From: Thermococcus chitonophagus
GTDB taxonomy: Archaea; Methanobacteriota_B; Thermococci; Thermococcales; Thermococcaceae
Direction of reading: 5' to 3'
NCBI RefSeq assembly: GCF_002214605.1
Contig: NZ_CP015193.1
Location: 1,654,978-1,718,977, forward strand
DNA length: 64,000 bases
The notes under the pieces were generated by a model. The model was given only the letters and a program-made list of their open reading frames with translations, ran no database searches and was not told the DNA's origin. Positions 38,778 to 47,827 of the stretch are shown in pieces. The translations under genes and the position numbers were made by a program. The number at the start of each line of letters is the position of its first letter. The first letter of the stretch is position 1.

Positions 38778-40547
38778 TTAGACATAGTAGTACTCTCCCT
38801 TCTCCTTCTGCTCTCTGTCCTTTACCGAGCCCTCCTTGTTTGCCCTTGGCCTTCCGGTGTCTGGATCTCTCCTGAAAGTTATTCCTACCGAAGCAAGGAA
38901 CCTATTCATTCCTTCCCTCATTCTCATTGGTGGTAGGGCTTTTCCATATTTCCCCGGCTCTCCTTCAAAGACCATTAGCCTGTCGCTGACGTAGTCTATC
39001 ATGAGAACGTCATGTTCAACCACTAAAGCCGTTTTCTCGTTCTTCTCCATTAGATGCCTTATGGCCCTAGAAACGGCAAGTCTCTGCTCGACGTCAAGGT
39101 AAGCTGAGGGCTCATCTAGAAGGTAAATGTCCGCATCCCTGAGAAGGGTTGCAGCTATAGCAACCCTCTGCAACTCACCACCCGAGAGCTCATTCACTTC
39201 CCTATCGTATAGATCCGGGATCCCTAATGGTTTAAGGAGCTCAGTCTTGTAGAAGTTACTGTTGAGCTTTGAGGAGTCTATCTTGCTCAAAAGCTCATAT
39301 ACAGTTCCTTCGTATTCGGCTTTGATGTACTGGGGCTTGTAGGCTACAGTCAAATCCCACTCTATTTTACCTTCTGTCGGTTCTTCAACTCCAGCAAGTA
39401 TCTTTACAAAAGTTGTTTTCCCTATACCGTTCGGCCCAACTATTCCTATAACCTCTCCCTTCCTTATCTCACCGGGCTCAACTTCAAGCCTGAAGCTGCC
39501 ATAATCTTTTACAAGCCTTGGATACTCAACTAGGACTTCCCTCTCAATCTCAACCCTCTCGCTTGTCTTAGTGAACTTTATCTCGTAAGGCCTGAATCTA
39601 ACGTTCTCGTCCTTCAGGTACCCTCTGAGGAACTCGTTAATTCCGTTCCTCGTGCCCTTTGGCTGAGAGAATATTCCATAAACTCCGGGTTCACCGTAAA
39701 CTACGTGGATTATATCACTTAGGTAGTCAAGAACTGCCAGATCGTGCTCAACTACCAAGACGGATTTTCCATTATCTGCTAACTTCCTTATGGCTCTCGC
39801 AACGTTCAACCTCTGCCTTATGTCAAGATAGCTTGAAGGTTCATCGAAGAAGTAAAAGTGAGCGTTCCTTAACAGGGCAGCAGCAATCGCCACCCTCTGC
39901 AACTCACCACCTGACAAATGCTGTATATCCCTGTCAAGAACGTTCTCTAATTCTAAGACCCTAACGACCTCATCAAACTTACCGGTTTCATCTGCCTTCT
40001 TCAACAGATCCCTGACTTTTCCCTTAACGGCTTTTGGTATTAAATCCACATACTGAGGCTTAACGACGGGTTTTATCTCGCCATTCTTAAGCCTCTCAAA
40101 GTAGTTCTGCAACTCATTGCCTCTGAATGCCTTAATAACTCCCTCCCAGCTGTCATTATCTCCGCAGAGGTTGGGGATGAGTTGCCCAGCAAGTATCTTC
40201 ACTGCGGTAGTTTTTCCAGTTCCGTTTGGCCCGACTATTCCAACGACCATACCGTCCTTGACCACGGGTAGCCTGTATAGGACGAAGGCATTGATCCCGT
40301 AGCGGTGGACACAGTTCTCTTCAAGTTGCTCCGGCAGATTCACTATGCTTATTGCGTTGAAGGGACACTTGTGGACACATATTCCACAGCCCGTACAGCT
40401 CGTCTCTTGGATTATAGGCTTGTAGTTCTCCTCATCTATTATTATTGCCTCCCCACCCATCCTGTTCACAGGACAGACCCTCTCGCATAGGAAGTGACCG
40501 CACTTATCGGGGTTACACTTATCATAATCGATGACCGCAATTCTCAC
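38778..40547 (-). CDS. ABCE1/Rli1 ribosome recycling ATPase
   Basis: A 589-aa protein. The N-terminal Fe-S domain has two clusters (CNPDKCGHFLCERVC and CTGCGICVHKC, with CPFNAI). Two ABC domains follow: Walker A GPNGTGKTT and GPNGIGKTT, signature LSGGELQRVA twice, Walker B YFFDEPSSYLD and YLLDEPSAYLD, with hinge segments between. It splits post-termination ribosomes with aRF1/aPelota. Single gene next to RidA. Confidence 0.97.
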   Translation of the reverse strand: MRIAVIDYDKCNPDKCGHFLCERVCPVNRMGGEAIIIDEENYKPIIQETSCTGCGICVHKCPFNAISIVNLPEQLEENCVHRYGINAFVLYRLPVVKDGMVVGIVGPNGTGKTTAVKILAGQLIPNLCGDNDSWEGVIKAFRGNELQNYFERLKNGEIKPVVKPQYVDLIPKAVKGKVRDLLKKADETGKFDEVVRVLELENVLDRDIQHLSGGELQRVAIAAALLRNAHFYFFDEPSSYLDIRQRLNVARAIRKLADNGKSVLVVEHDLAVLDYLSDIIHVVYGEPGVYGIFSQPKGTRNGINEFLRGYLKDENVRFRPYEIKFTKTSERVEIEREVLVEYPRLVKDYGSFRLEVEPGEIRKGEVIGIVGPNGIGKTTFVKILAGVEEPTEGKIEWDLTVAYKPQYIKAEYEGTVYELLSKIDSSKLNSNFYKTELLKPLGIPDLYDREVNELSGGELQRVAIAATLLRDADIYLLDEPSAYLDVEQRLAVSRAIRHLMEKNEKTALVVEHDVLMIDYVSDRLMVFEGEPGKYGKALPPMRMREGMNRFLASVGITFRRDPDTGRPRANKEGSVKDREQKEKGEYYYV

Positions 40548-40741
40548 TTTCCATCCCCCTGGGCTTTTTCTAATGTTGATTTAAAAAGATCATCCAAAAT
40601 TCGACATTCGTTTAAAGAGAATACAGCAATTGCTATAATGGAATTTGAGGGAATGTAGGAGTGCATACATTGTTTCATGGCGATAAAAATGCTTTTAAGC
40701 AACTTTACAAATATCAACCCAGACTCTCCGGGGGTATGCTC

Positions 40742-42310
40742 ATGAGCATGGAAGAGAAAGTTAAGGAGCTCTACGAGAAAAGGAAGAAGATAATGCAGAT
40801 GGGGGGAGAGGAGGCTATAAAGAAGCAACACGATAAGGGCAAGCTCACTGCTAGGGAAAGGATTGAACTTCTACTTGACCCAGGAAGCTTCGTTGAGATT
40901 GGAATGTTCGTTAAGCACAGGGCAACTGAGTTCGGTATGGACAAGAGAGATCTCCCGGCAGATGGTGTCATTACTGGCTACGGAACGGTAGATGGAAGGT
41001 TGGTGTTCGTTTATGCCCAGGACTTCACGGTAATGGGGGGATCCCTAGGAGAAATGCACGCTATGAAGATCAAGAGAATTATGGAACTAGCCTTGGAGGC
41101 AGGGGCACCAGTAATAGGTCTCAATGACTCCGGAGGAGCCAGAATACAAGAAGGAGTCGATTCCCTAAAGGGGTATGGTGAGATATTCAAGATGAACACA
41201 ATTTTAAGCGGAGTCGTTCCCCAGATTACTGCAATCATGGGACCTTGTGCTGGTGGTGCAGTTTACAGCCCAGCCATAGGTGATTTCATTCTAATGGTCG
41301 ACAACCCTGCAACCTTCATGTTCATCACTGGTCCTCAGGTTGTCAAGGCCGTAACTGGAGTTGAGGTTACTCCCGTTCAGTTAGGTGGAGCAATGGTTCA
41401 TGCTCAGAAGAGCGGGCAGGCCCATCTCATCGGAAAGAGCGATGAAGAGGTAATCGCGCTAATAAAGAGGTTGCTGAGCTATTTACCATCAAACAACATG
41501 GAAAAGCCGCCCAGGATCAAGCCAAAGGACGATCCCTTTAGGAGAACTCCTGAATTATATGAAGTAGTTCCAGATGATCCAAACAAGGGTTACGATGTTA
41601 GACAGGTAATTTACTCAATTGTAGATAGAGATGAGAACGGTAACCCAGACTTCCTTGAGCTACAGCCCTACTTTGCACCTAATGCGGTAATAGGCTTCGG
41701 AAGAATAAATGGGCAGACAGTGGGGATAGTAGCAAACAACCCAATACACTTGGCGGGAGTTCTTGACATAGACTCAAGCGATAAGATCGCGAGATTCGTG
41801 AGGTTCTGTGATGCGTTCAACATTCCAATCGTAACATTTGTAGATGTCCCAGGCTACCTCCCCGGAGTTGACCAAGAGAGCAGGGGAATAATTAGGCACG
41901 GTGCAAAGGTTCTCTATGCATATGCTGAGGCGACGGTTCCGATGGTTACGATAATCCTGAGAAAGGCCTATGGTGGAGCGTACCTTGCGATGGGATCAAA
42001 GCACCTTGGGGCTGACTTCGTATTCGCGTGGCCGACAGCTGAGATAGCAGTCATGGGGCCAGAGGGCGCTGCAAACATTATCTTCAGGAAGGAGATTGCA
42101 AAGGCCGAGAATCCTGAAGAGTTCAGGAAGCAGAAGATTCAAGAGTACAGGGAGAAGTTCGCCAACCCATATGTAGCTGCCTCAAGAGGGTACATTGATG
42201 ACGTGATTGATCCGGCTGAAACTAGAGCTAAGATAGTTATGGCATTAGAGGCCCTGGAGAACAAGAGGGTTAAGTTACCTCCAAAGAAGCACGGCAACAT
42301 TCCGCTCTGA
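40742..42310 (+). CDS. mmdA: Methylmalonyl-CoA decarboxylase alpha subunit (carboxyltransferase)
   Basis: A 522-aa acyl-CoA carboxyltransferase of the crotonase-like fold. It contains GKLTARERIELLLDPGSF, GGSLGEMHAMKI, GGARIQEGVDSLKGYGEIF and GPCAGGAVYSPAI (N-terminal half), then DVPGYLPGVDQE, YGGAYLAMGSKHLGADFVFAWP and GPEGAANIIF (C-terminal half). It moves the carboxyl group from (S)-methylmalonyl-CoA to biotin on the carrier protein encoded two genes on. Start set at ATG 40742 after a GGGGGT site; ATGs at 40736 and 40748 are in frame. First gene of mmdA-D-C-B. Membership in a propionyl-CoA carboxylase is the alternative, but the membrane subunits argue for the Na+ pump. Confidence 0.93.
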   Translation: MSMEEKVKELYEKRKKIMQMGGEEAIKKQHDKGKLTARERIELLLDPGSFVEIGMFVKHRATEFGMDKRDLPADGVITGYGTVDGRLVFVYAQDFTVMGGSLGEMHAMKIKRIMELALEAGAPVIGLNDSGGARIQEGVDSLKGYGEIFKMNTILSGVVPQITAIMGPCAGGAVYSPAIGDFILMVDNPATFMFITGPQVVKAVTGVEVTPVQLGGAMVHAQKSGQAHLIGKSDEEVIALIKRLLSYLPSNNMEKPPRIKPKDDPFRRTPELYEVVPDDPNKGYDVRQVIYSIVDRDENGNPDFLELQPYFAPNAVIGFGRINGQTVGIVANNPIHLAGVLDIDSSDKIARFVRFCDAFNIPIVTFVDVPGYLPGVDQESRGIIRHGAKVLYAYAEATVPMVTIILRKAYGGAYLAMGSKHLGADFVFAWPTAEIAVMGPEGAANIIFRKEIAKAENPEEFRKQKIQEYREKFANPYVAASRGYIDDVIDPAETRAKIVMALEALENKRVKLPPKKHGNIPL

Positions 42311-42319
42311 GGTGGGAGC

Positions 42320-42694
42320 ATGATCTCCATGGCGGAGTTCCTTGAGGGGTTATACATTACCGTCCTAGGCGTTACGGTGGTCTTTGCAGTCCTCTCAATT
42401 CTTGCTATTGTAATGTACGGGATAGGCTGGAGTGAAAAAAGGCTAGTTGAAAAGGAGAAGCCCAAGAATATAGAGGAAAAACCTGCTGAGAAGAGAGAAG
42501 AAGTTAAAGAAGAAAAGGGTTTGGACGAGAAGAAGATTGCAATAATAACCGCAGCAATAATGGCTTATCTAAGCCAGAAGAGACCGAAGGAGGTTCCTAT
42601 TAAAAGAAAACCCTCTCAGAACTGGTGGTTGTCCGGATTAACTACGTATGTTGAAGAAGTTGAGAATTTCAACTATGAAATCGGGAAGTGGTGA
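42320..42694 (+). CDS. mmdD: Delta/gamma (OadG-like) subunit of the Na+-pumping decarboxylase
   Basis: A 124-aa protein: one N-terminal membrane helix (LYITVLGVTVVFAVLSILAIVMYG) followed by a charged Lys/Glu-rich linker and a short helical tail with KKIAIITAAIMAYLSQKRP. This is the OadG/MmdD layout, which holds the complex together at the membrane. It begins 9 bp after mmdA and overlaps the biotin-carrier gene start region. Weak sequence conservation is normal for this subunit; the context makes the call. Confidence 0.85.
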   Translation: MISMAEFLEGLYITVLGVTVVFAVLSILAIVMYGIGWSEKRLVEKEKPKNIEEKPAEKREEVKEEKGLDEKKIAIITAAIMAYLSQKRPKEVPIKRKPSQNWWLSGLTTYVEEVENFNYEIGKW

Positions 42695-42696
42695 GG

Positions 42697-43137
42697 ATGA
42701 AAGTTAAGGTGGTAATTAACGGAGAGGAGTATGAGGTAGAAGTGGAAGAGATAATGCCGGGGAAGTTTAGGGTCATCCTGGGAGGGGAAACTTACGAAGT
42801 CGAGGCCAAGGACTTAGGAATAAAAATTCCAACCTCTCCTCAAGTCCAGGCGCCAACCCCAGCTCCTGTAGCAACCCCTACACCTGTAGCGACACCAACC
42901 CCAGCCCAACCTGTCCAAGTTTCAGAGAACGTTGTTACTGCCCCAATGCCAGGAAAGATCTTGAAGATCTTGGTTCAAGAGGGCCAACAAGTGAAGATTG
43001 GCCAAGGCCTTTTGATCCTAGAGGCTATGAAAATGGAGAACGAAATCCCTGCACCTAGAGATGGTGTCGTTAAGAAAATCCTCGTCAAAGAGGGAGAGAC
43101 TGTAGACACGGGAACACCTTTAATAGAGCTAGGGTGA
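42697..43137 (+). CDS. mmdC: Biotin carboxyl carrier protein of the decarboxylase
   Basis: A 146-aa protein. The N-terminal ~50 residues form a small beta domain (VVINGEEYEVEVEEI), followed by a Pro/Ala/Thr-rich flexible linker (PTPAPVATPTPVATPTP) and a biotinyl domain with the biotin-accepting lysine in LILEAMKMENEI. ATG 42697 follows AAGTGGTGAGG; two in-frame GTGs lie just before. It carries the carboxyl group from MmdA to MmdB. Confidence 0.95.
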   Translation: MKVKVVINGEEYEVEVEEIMPGKFRVILGGETYEVEAKDLGIKIPTSPQVQAPTPAPVATPTPVATPTPAQPVQVSENVVTAPMPGKILKILVQEGQQVKIGQGLLILEAMKMENEIPAPRDGVVKKILVKEGETVDTGTPLIELG

Positions 43138-43142
43138 TGCCA

Positions 43143-44345
43143 ATGGGACTTGAACAGGCTTTAGCAGATTTCTTTAACCATATGGGACTTCTCCATTTAA
43201 CTGTAGGGAATATTGTAATGATAATCGTCGGACTAACACTAGTTTATCTTGCAATAAGGTATAAAATGGAACCCCTACTCCTGCTACCCATTGGAATTAG
43301 TGCAGTGCTAGTTAATCTTCCTTTTTCTCATTTAGCAAACTGGCCGCTAGCGCCCCAGCTACCTCCCGACATACAGGGAAACATCTTTGAGACCGTGAAG
43401 TACATGAACCAGCACTACGGACCCCCAGGGATATTTGACTTGATCTACTATCTCCTGATAAAGACCGAGGTAGTGCCATTGCTTATATTTTTCGGATTAG
43501 GAGCAATGACAGACTTCGGCCCAATGATTGCCGATCCAAAGACGGCCTTACTTGGCGCTGCAGCCCAGATTGGAGTGTTCGTTGCGATGCTTGCTGCAAT
43601 ACTCTTGGGCTTCGACCTCAAAGAGGCAGCATCAATTGGCATCATTGGAGGTGCCGATGGACCAACTACAATATACCTAACGACCAAGCTCGCTCCACAC
43701 ATACTCTCAGCAACCGCGGTTGCTGCCTATAGTTATATGAGCCTCGTGCCACTAATCCAGCCCCCGGTCATCAAAGCCCTAACAACTCCCGAAGAAAGAA
43801 GGATTAGAATGGAACAGCTAAGACCCGTCTCAAAGAGGGAGAAGATACTCTTCCCAATTGCAAGCATGATCGTCATCGGATTACTCGTTCCCTCAGCTGC
43901 CCCACTTATAGGAATGCTGATGATAGGGAACTTATTCAGGGAGAGCGGTGTCGTTCAGAGGCTCAGCAAGGCAGCCCAGGAAGAGCTGATGAACATAGTT
44001 ACGATATTCCTGGGGCTCGGTGTAGGATCAACTATGAGAGCAGAAAGCTTCCTTACAGCTAAGACTCTGATGATCCTGGGGCTAGGAATCGTGGCCTTTG
44101 CCTCGGCAACAGCTGGTGGTGTGCTCTTTGGGAAGCTTATGATGAAGCTCTCAGGTGGAAAGATCAACCCAATGATTGGTGCTGCAGGAGTTTCTGCAGT
44201 TCCAATGTCAGCGAGGGTCGTTCAAAAACTCGCAAGTGAGGAAGACCCAGGGAACTTCATACTAATGCATGCCATGGGGCCAAACGTTGCCGGAGTTATA
44301 GGTACGGCCGTTGTTGCTGGAGTTTTCTTATCGGCCCTCGGCTGA
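43143..44345 (+). CDS. mmdB: Na+-translocating decarboxylase beta subunit
   Basis: A 400-aa integral membrane protein of the OadB/MmdB/GcdB family with about nine helices. The conserved LIFFGLGAMTDFGPMIADP and GIIGGADGPTTIYLTTKLAP regions contain the key Asp of the Na+ path. GAAGVSAVPMSARVVQKLASEEDP and MHAMGPNVAGVIGTAVVAGV complete the signature. It decarboxylates carboxybiotin and exports Na+. ATG 43143 overlaps the mmdC stop region (AGGGTGAT site). A T-rich stretch follows the stop, a likely terminator. Confidence 0.95.
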   Translation: MGLEQALADFFNHMGLLHLTVGNIVMIIVGLTLVYLAIRYKMEPLLLLPIGISAVLVNLPFSHLANWPLAPQLPPDIQGNIFETVKYMNQHYGPPGIFDLIYYLLIKTEVVPLLIFFGLGAMTDFGPMIADPKTALLGAAAQIGVFVAMLAAILLGFDLKEAASIGIIGGADGPTTIYLTTKLAPHILSATAVAAYSYMSLVPLIQPPVIKALTTPEERRIRMEQLRPVSKREKILFPIASMIVIGLLVPSAAPLIGMLMIGNLFRESGVVQRLSKAAQEELMNIVTIFLGLGVGSTMRAESFLTAKTLMILGLGIVAFASATAGGVLFGKLMMKLSGGKINPMIGAAGVSAVPMSARVVQKLASEEDPGNFILMHAMGPNVAGVIGTAVVAGVFLSALG

Positions 44346-44408
44346 CTTCTTTTCTTTTCATTAGATAAACCATTATAACCCAAAGCCCTACTTTTCTAGG
44401 GATTTAAT

Positions 44409-45707
44409 ATGTCAAGACTTAGTGATGAGGAGAGAAGAAGACTACCCCAGGATGCTCTTGAGTTCCACAGAAATAACTTTCCCGGGAACGGTAAAATCGA
44501 AGTAATCCCAAAGGTTCCGCTCAAGAACTTTTACCATCTAAGCTTAGCGTATACACCGGGAGTTGCAGAGCCCTGCAAGGCCATTAGAGACGGTGAGGAT
44601 CCCGATGAGTATACGATAATCCCAAATACTGTTGCCGTAGTTACTGACGGTTCAGCAATCCTTGGTCTCGGTGATATAGGGGTCTTAGCTGGAATGCCCG
44701 TTATGGAAGGCAAATGCGTTCTCTTCAAGGCTCTAGCAGGAGTTGATGCATTCCCGATCCTAATAGACACCAAAGACGTCGATAAAATAGTTGAAACGGT
44801 AAAGCTGATTTCCAAGGGGTTTGGAGGCATAAACCTTGAAGACATTTCAGCTCCAAGATGTTTTGAGATAGAGCAGAGGCTAAAGGAAGAACTAGATATT
44901 CCAGTATTCCACGATGACCAGCATGGCACTGCAGTGGTAACCCTCGCGGGCTTAATCAATGCATTAAAGATCGTTGGCAAGAAATTTAGTGAGATAAAGG
45001 TGGCAATTAGCGGTGCTGGAGCTGCAGGAATTGCGATAGCCAAGATACTCTATCATGTTGGCGTTAAGGAAATTATTGCCGTTGACAGAAAGGGGATAAT
45101 CCATGAAGGGAGAGATGACTTGAATCCATACAAGAGGGAGATAGCCAAGTACAACATTCACGGTATTGAGGGTGACTTGGCCAAGGCTATGGAAGGTGCG
45201 GACGTATTTATTGGTGTTAGTGTTGGAGGAATAGTCACTCCCGAGATGGTTAAAAGGATGGCAGATGACGCGATAGTATTCGCCATGGCGAATCCAGTCC
45301 CGGAAATTATGCCCGACGAAGCTAAAAAGGCAGGAGCGAGAATAGTAGCAACGGGAAGAAGCGACTTTCCAAACCAGATAAACAACGTTCTCGGGTTCCC
45401 AGGAATTTTCAGAGGGGCTCTGGATGTTAAGGCGAGGGACATAACTCTCAACATGAACATTGCTGCCGCAAATGCAATAGCATCCGTAATTCCTGATGAT
45501 GAGCTAAGTGAAGAAAACATAATCCCCTCTCCTCTGCATCCCGATGTTTATCCAAAGGAAGCTAGAGCAGTTGCCGAACAGGCAATCAAAGATGGGGTTG
45601 CAAGAAGGAAAGTCAAAGGGGAGTGGATCGAGGAGCATACTAGAAAGCTGAGAGAGTTCTACCAGAAGTTCATAGCACCAATTAATGAAATTAGAAATGA
45701 CTTTTGA
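44409..45707 (+). CDS. NAD(P)-dependent malic enzyme
   Basis: A 432-aa oxidative decarboxylase of malate to pyruvate. It contains HLSLAYTPGVAEPCKAI, TDGSAILGLGDIG, GVDAFPILIDTKD and EDISAPRCFEIE (metal/substrate site), HDDQHGTAVVTLAGL, the nucleotide motif ISGAGAAGIAIAKIL and ATGRSDFPNQINN. It has its own TATA-like ccattataaccc upstream. Adjacent to the methylmalonyl-CoA decarboxylase genes, it may share C4/C3 carbon flow with them, though the two are separate transcription units. Confidence 0.96.
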   Translation: MSRLSDEERRRLPQDALEFHRNNFPGNGKIEVIPKVPLKNFYHLSLAYTPGVAEPCKAIRDGEDPDEYTIIPNTVAVVTDGSAILGLGDIGVLAGMPVMEGKCVLFKALAGVDAFPILIDTKDVDKIVETVKLISKGFGGINLEDISAPRCFEIEQRLKEELDIPVFHDDQHGTAVVTLAGLINALKIVGKKFSEIKVAISGAGAAGIAIAKILYHVGVKEIIAVDRKGIIHEGRDDLNPYKREIAKYNIHGIEGDLAKAMEGADVFIGVSVGGIVTPEMVKRMADDAIVFAMANPVPEIMPDEAKKAGARIVATGRSDFPNQINNVLGFPGIFRGALDVKARDITLNMNIAAANAIASVIPDDELSEENIIPSPLHPDVYPKEARAVAEQAIKDGVARRKVKGEWIEEHTRKLREFYQKFIAPINEIRNDF

Positions 45708-45781
45708 CTATTGTACTATTTTTAGATTTTTAGGTAAAATATTTAAGGGGCTTTCACTAAAACTCTTGGTGGTGAATTGTA

Positions 45782-46036
45782 ATGGACTTTGCCCTGTTCA
45801 TGGAGAGATATGGATACAAATTGCTCGCTCTGATATTTATTATAGCCCTGGGGATAGTGTTTGGCCCCTTCCTCTATGGGTTCGTGATACTACTAAAGAA
45901 GTATCCAACTTTCACAATTGTAATGTTTGTAGTAGGGGCAGTATACACCTTCTTGTTCAGGAGCAAATACTGGGATGCCTATGCAAAAGCAATGGCAAAG
46001 TACTTCTACGATGATAAGTATGGAAAAAGACCTTAA
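45782..46036 (+). CDS. Small two-helix membrane protein, function unknown
   Basis: An 84-aa protein with two hydrophobic helices ([21 protein letters not shown] and [16 protein letters not shown]) and an aromatic, charged tail ([20 protein letters not shown]). GGTGGTGAATTGTA precedes the ATG and a TATA-like ggtaaaatatttaag lies ~30 bp further up. Family not recognised. Its stop overlaps the convergent carbamate kinase gene by 4 bp. Confidence 0.7.
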   Translation: MDFALFMERYGYKLLALIFIIALGIVFGPFLYGFVILLKKYPTFTIVMFVVGAVYTFLFRSKYWDAYAKAMAKYFYDDKYGKRP

Positions 46037-46977
46037 GGAATAACCTGGGTCCCAGTTTTCCCCTCTAAAGCTTCCACAGCCCTATCAAGGCTAGCTATTA
46101 TTGCCCTCTCCCCACCCCATCTCACGAACCTTATCGCGGCTAGAACCTTAGGCCCCATGCTTCCAGCCTTGAAGTGGCCTTCGTTGTAGTACCTCTCCAT
46201 CTCCTCCACTTTTACCTCCCTAAGCCAAGTCTCCTTCTCGGTTCCATAGTACAGGGCTGCACCATTGACGTCCGTCAAGATCATGAAGATGTCAGCGTTA
46301 ACCTCCTCGGCCAACCTCTCTCCAGCAAGATCCTTGTCTATTACCGCCTCAACACCCTTTATCTCTCCGTTCTCTTGGATTACCGGAACTCCCCCGCCAC
46401 CGCTCGCTATAACTATAACGCCAGCCTCGACGAGTTTCTTTATAACCTCTGCCTCAACGTGGGCCTTTGGATCTGGACTCGGGACAACCCTCCTCCAGCC
46501 CCTTCCAGCATCTTCCTTAACCACCCAGCCCTTCTCTCTTGCAAGCTTTTTGGCAGTTTCTTCATCGTAAAACGGGCCAACGGGCTTAGTTGGATTCTCA
46601 AAAGCGGGGTCATTCTTATCAACGATTGTCTGAGTTACTATTGTAACAACATCTCTCTTTATTCCCCTCTTCTCAAGCTCGTTTTTCAAAGCCTGCTGTA
46701 TCATGTATCCTATCCACCCCTGCGTCATTGCTCCAGCAACATCCATCGGCTGGGCTGGAATTCCATGAACCATTTGACCAGCATCCATGTGTAAGAGTAG
46801 GGTTCCAACCTGGGGACCGTTACCGTGAGTTATTACAACCTCGTAACCTCTCGCGATTATCTCCGCTATCTGCCTCGCGGTCTTCTTAACGTTCTCCATC
46901 ATCTCCTCATAAGTCCCCTTTTGCCCTCTCTGCTGAAGGGCATTACCGCCAAGGGCTATAACAACTCTCTTAGGCAC
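46033..46977 (-). CDS. Carbamate kinase (CPKA-type)
   Basis: A 314-aa amino-acid-kinase-fold enzyme. It contains [67 protein letters not shown] and a Lys-rich ADP site in [17 protein letters not shown]. In Pyrococcus the enzyme behaves as a carbamoyl-phosphate-making carbamate kinase, which would feed pyrBI (58-59 kb here) and arginine synthesis. A GGTGGT-type site precedes the ATG. Confidence 0.96.
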   Translation of the reverse strand: MPKRVVIALGGNALQQRGQKGTYEEMMENVKKTARQIAEIIARGYEVVITHGNGPQVGTLLLHMDAGQMVHGIPAQPMDVAGAMTQGWIGYMIQQALKNELEKRGIKRDVVTIVTQTIVDKNDPAFENPTKPVGPFYDEETAKKLAREKGWVVKEDAGRGWRRVVPSPDPKAHVEAEVIKKLVEAGVIVIASGGGGVPVIQENGEIKGVEAVIDKDLAGERLAEEVNADIFMILTDVNGAALYYGTEKETWLREVKVEEMERYYNEGHFKAGSMGPKVLAAIRFVRWGGERAIIASLDRAVEALEGKTGTQVIP

Positions 46978-47099
46978 GAAACACCACCAAAATTAGTTGG
47001 AAGGGCTTAAATAAAAGCCTTTGTTAGTCATAAAATATCAAATCCTGAAGATTATGCGGAATTTACCTTCCTTCTGGACTACAATGTTAAAAATATAAA

Positions 47100-47827
47100 T
47101 TGATAAACATCAAATTTAAACTCAATGAACTGGGTAGTTCATTCAGAAAAATCCGAAAATTTTCTGATGCCATTAAGATTATAAAAGAAGCTGGAAACGT
47201 TAAGGAGGAGAGATACGAGGAGCTTATTAGGCTTTTCTTGGGAGAGATAGCCAAGGCCGGAAAAATGAGGAGACCGCTAGGGAGCTACTTGAGGAAATCT
47301 TTGAGCTAAAGGGAAACAGGACTGATTTTATAACACTCGCAAGGAAGATAAACGTCTCACACATGACCGTTAGAGAGTACCTATCAGTGCTTGAGAGCGC
47401 CAGGCTGATATACGTCCTTGAAGCCTGGGACATAAGTAAGAAGAAACATGCTCACAGAAAAGAGAAGAAGATAGTATTCCAAAGCCCCCTTATAGCGGTA
47501 TCCCTGGCAGTGTACCTCGGTGAAGATCCGCTGGAGTTTATTGAGGAGAATATCGAGTGGCTAGTTGAACACACCGCCATAACTCATGTGATATGGTCAA
47601 TGGAAAGGCCAATCATAAAGGAAAAGCACTCATTTGTCGGTTTCTACTATGACCAGACAAAAGAATGTGACCTAGTGATTAAGGATAGAGGGTTCTTCGG
47701 GATAGAAGTTAAGTATGGAAGGGTTAAGAAGAGGAAATACGGATTTCCCGTGATTTATCTCTCTAAGGACGAGCTCGGTGAAGATGTTATTCCAACAGCC
47801 CTTTACCTCTATGGCCTCAAAAAGTAG
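47100..47827 (+). pseudogene. C-terminal remnant of a DUF4143-type AAA ATPase
   Basis: The first piece (INIKFKLNELGSSFRKIRKF...) runs from 47100 until a frameshift at the A-run GGAAAAATG (~47262). The coding sequence continues in the next frame as NEETARELLEEIFELKGNR, then MTVREYLSVLESARLIYVLE to a stop at 47825-47827. The second part is a typical DUF4143 C-terminus with a nuclease-like fold (ECDLVIKDRGFFGIEVKYG). The N-terminal P-loop half is absent; upstream 47040-47099 has only a short coding-like scrap. It overlaps the convergent hel308 stop by 19 bp. Confidence 0.75.

Noticed and set aside
46174-46794. 206-aa plus ORF inside carbamate kinase
   Set aside because: Antisense shadow of a well-supported conserved gene.
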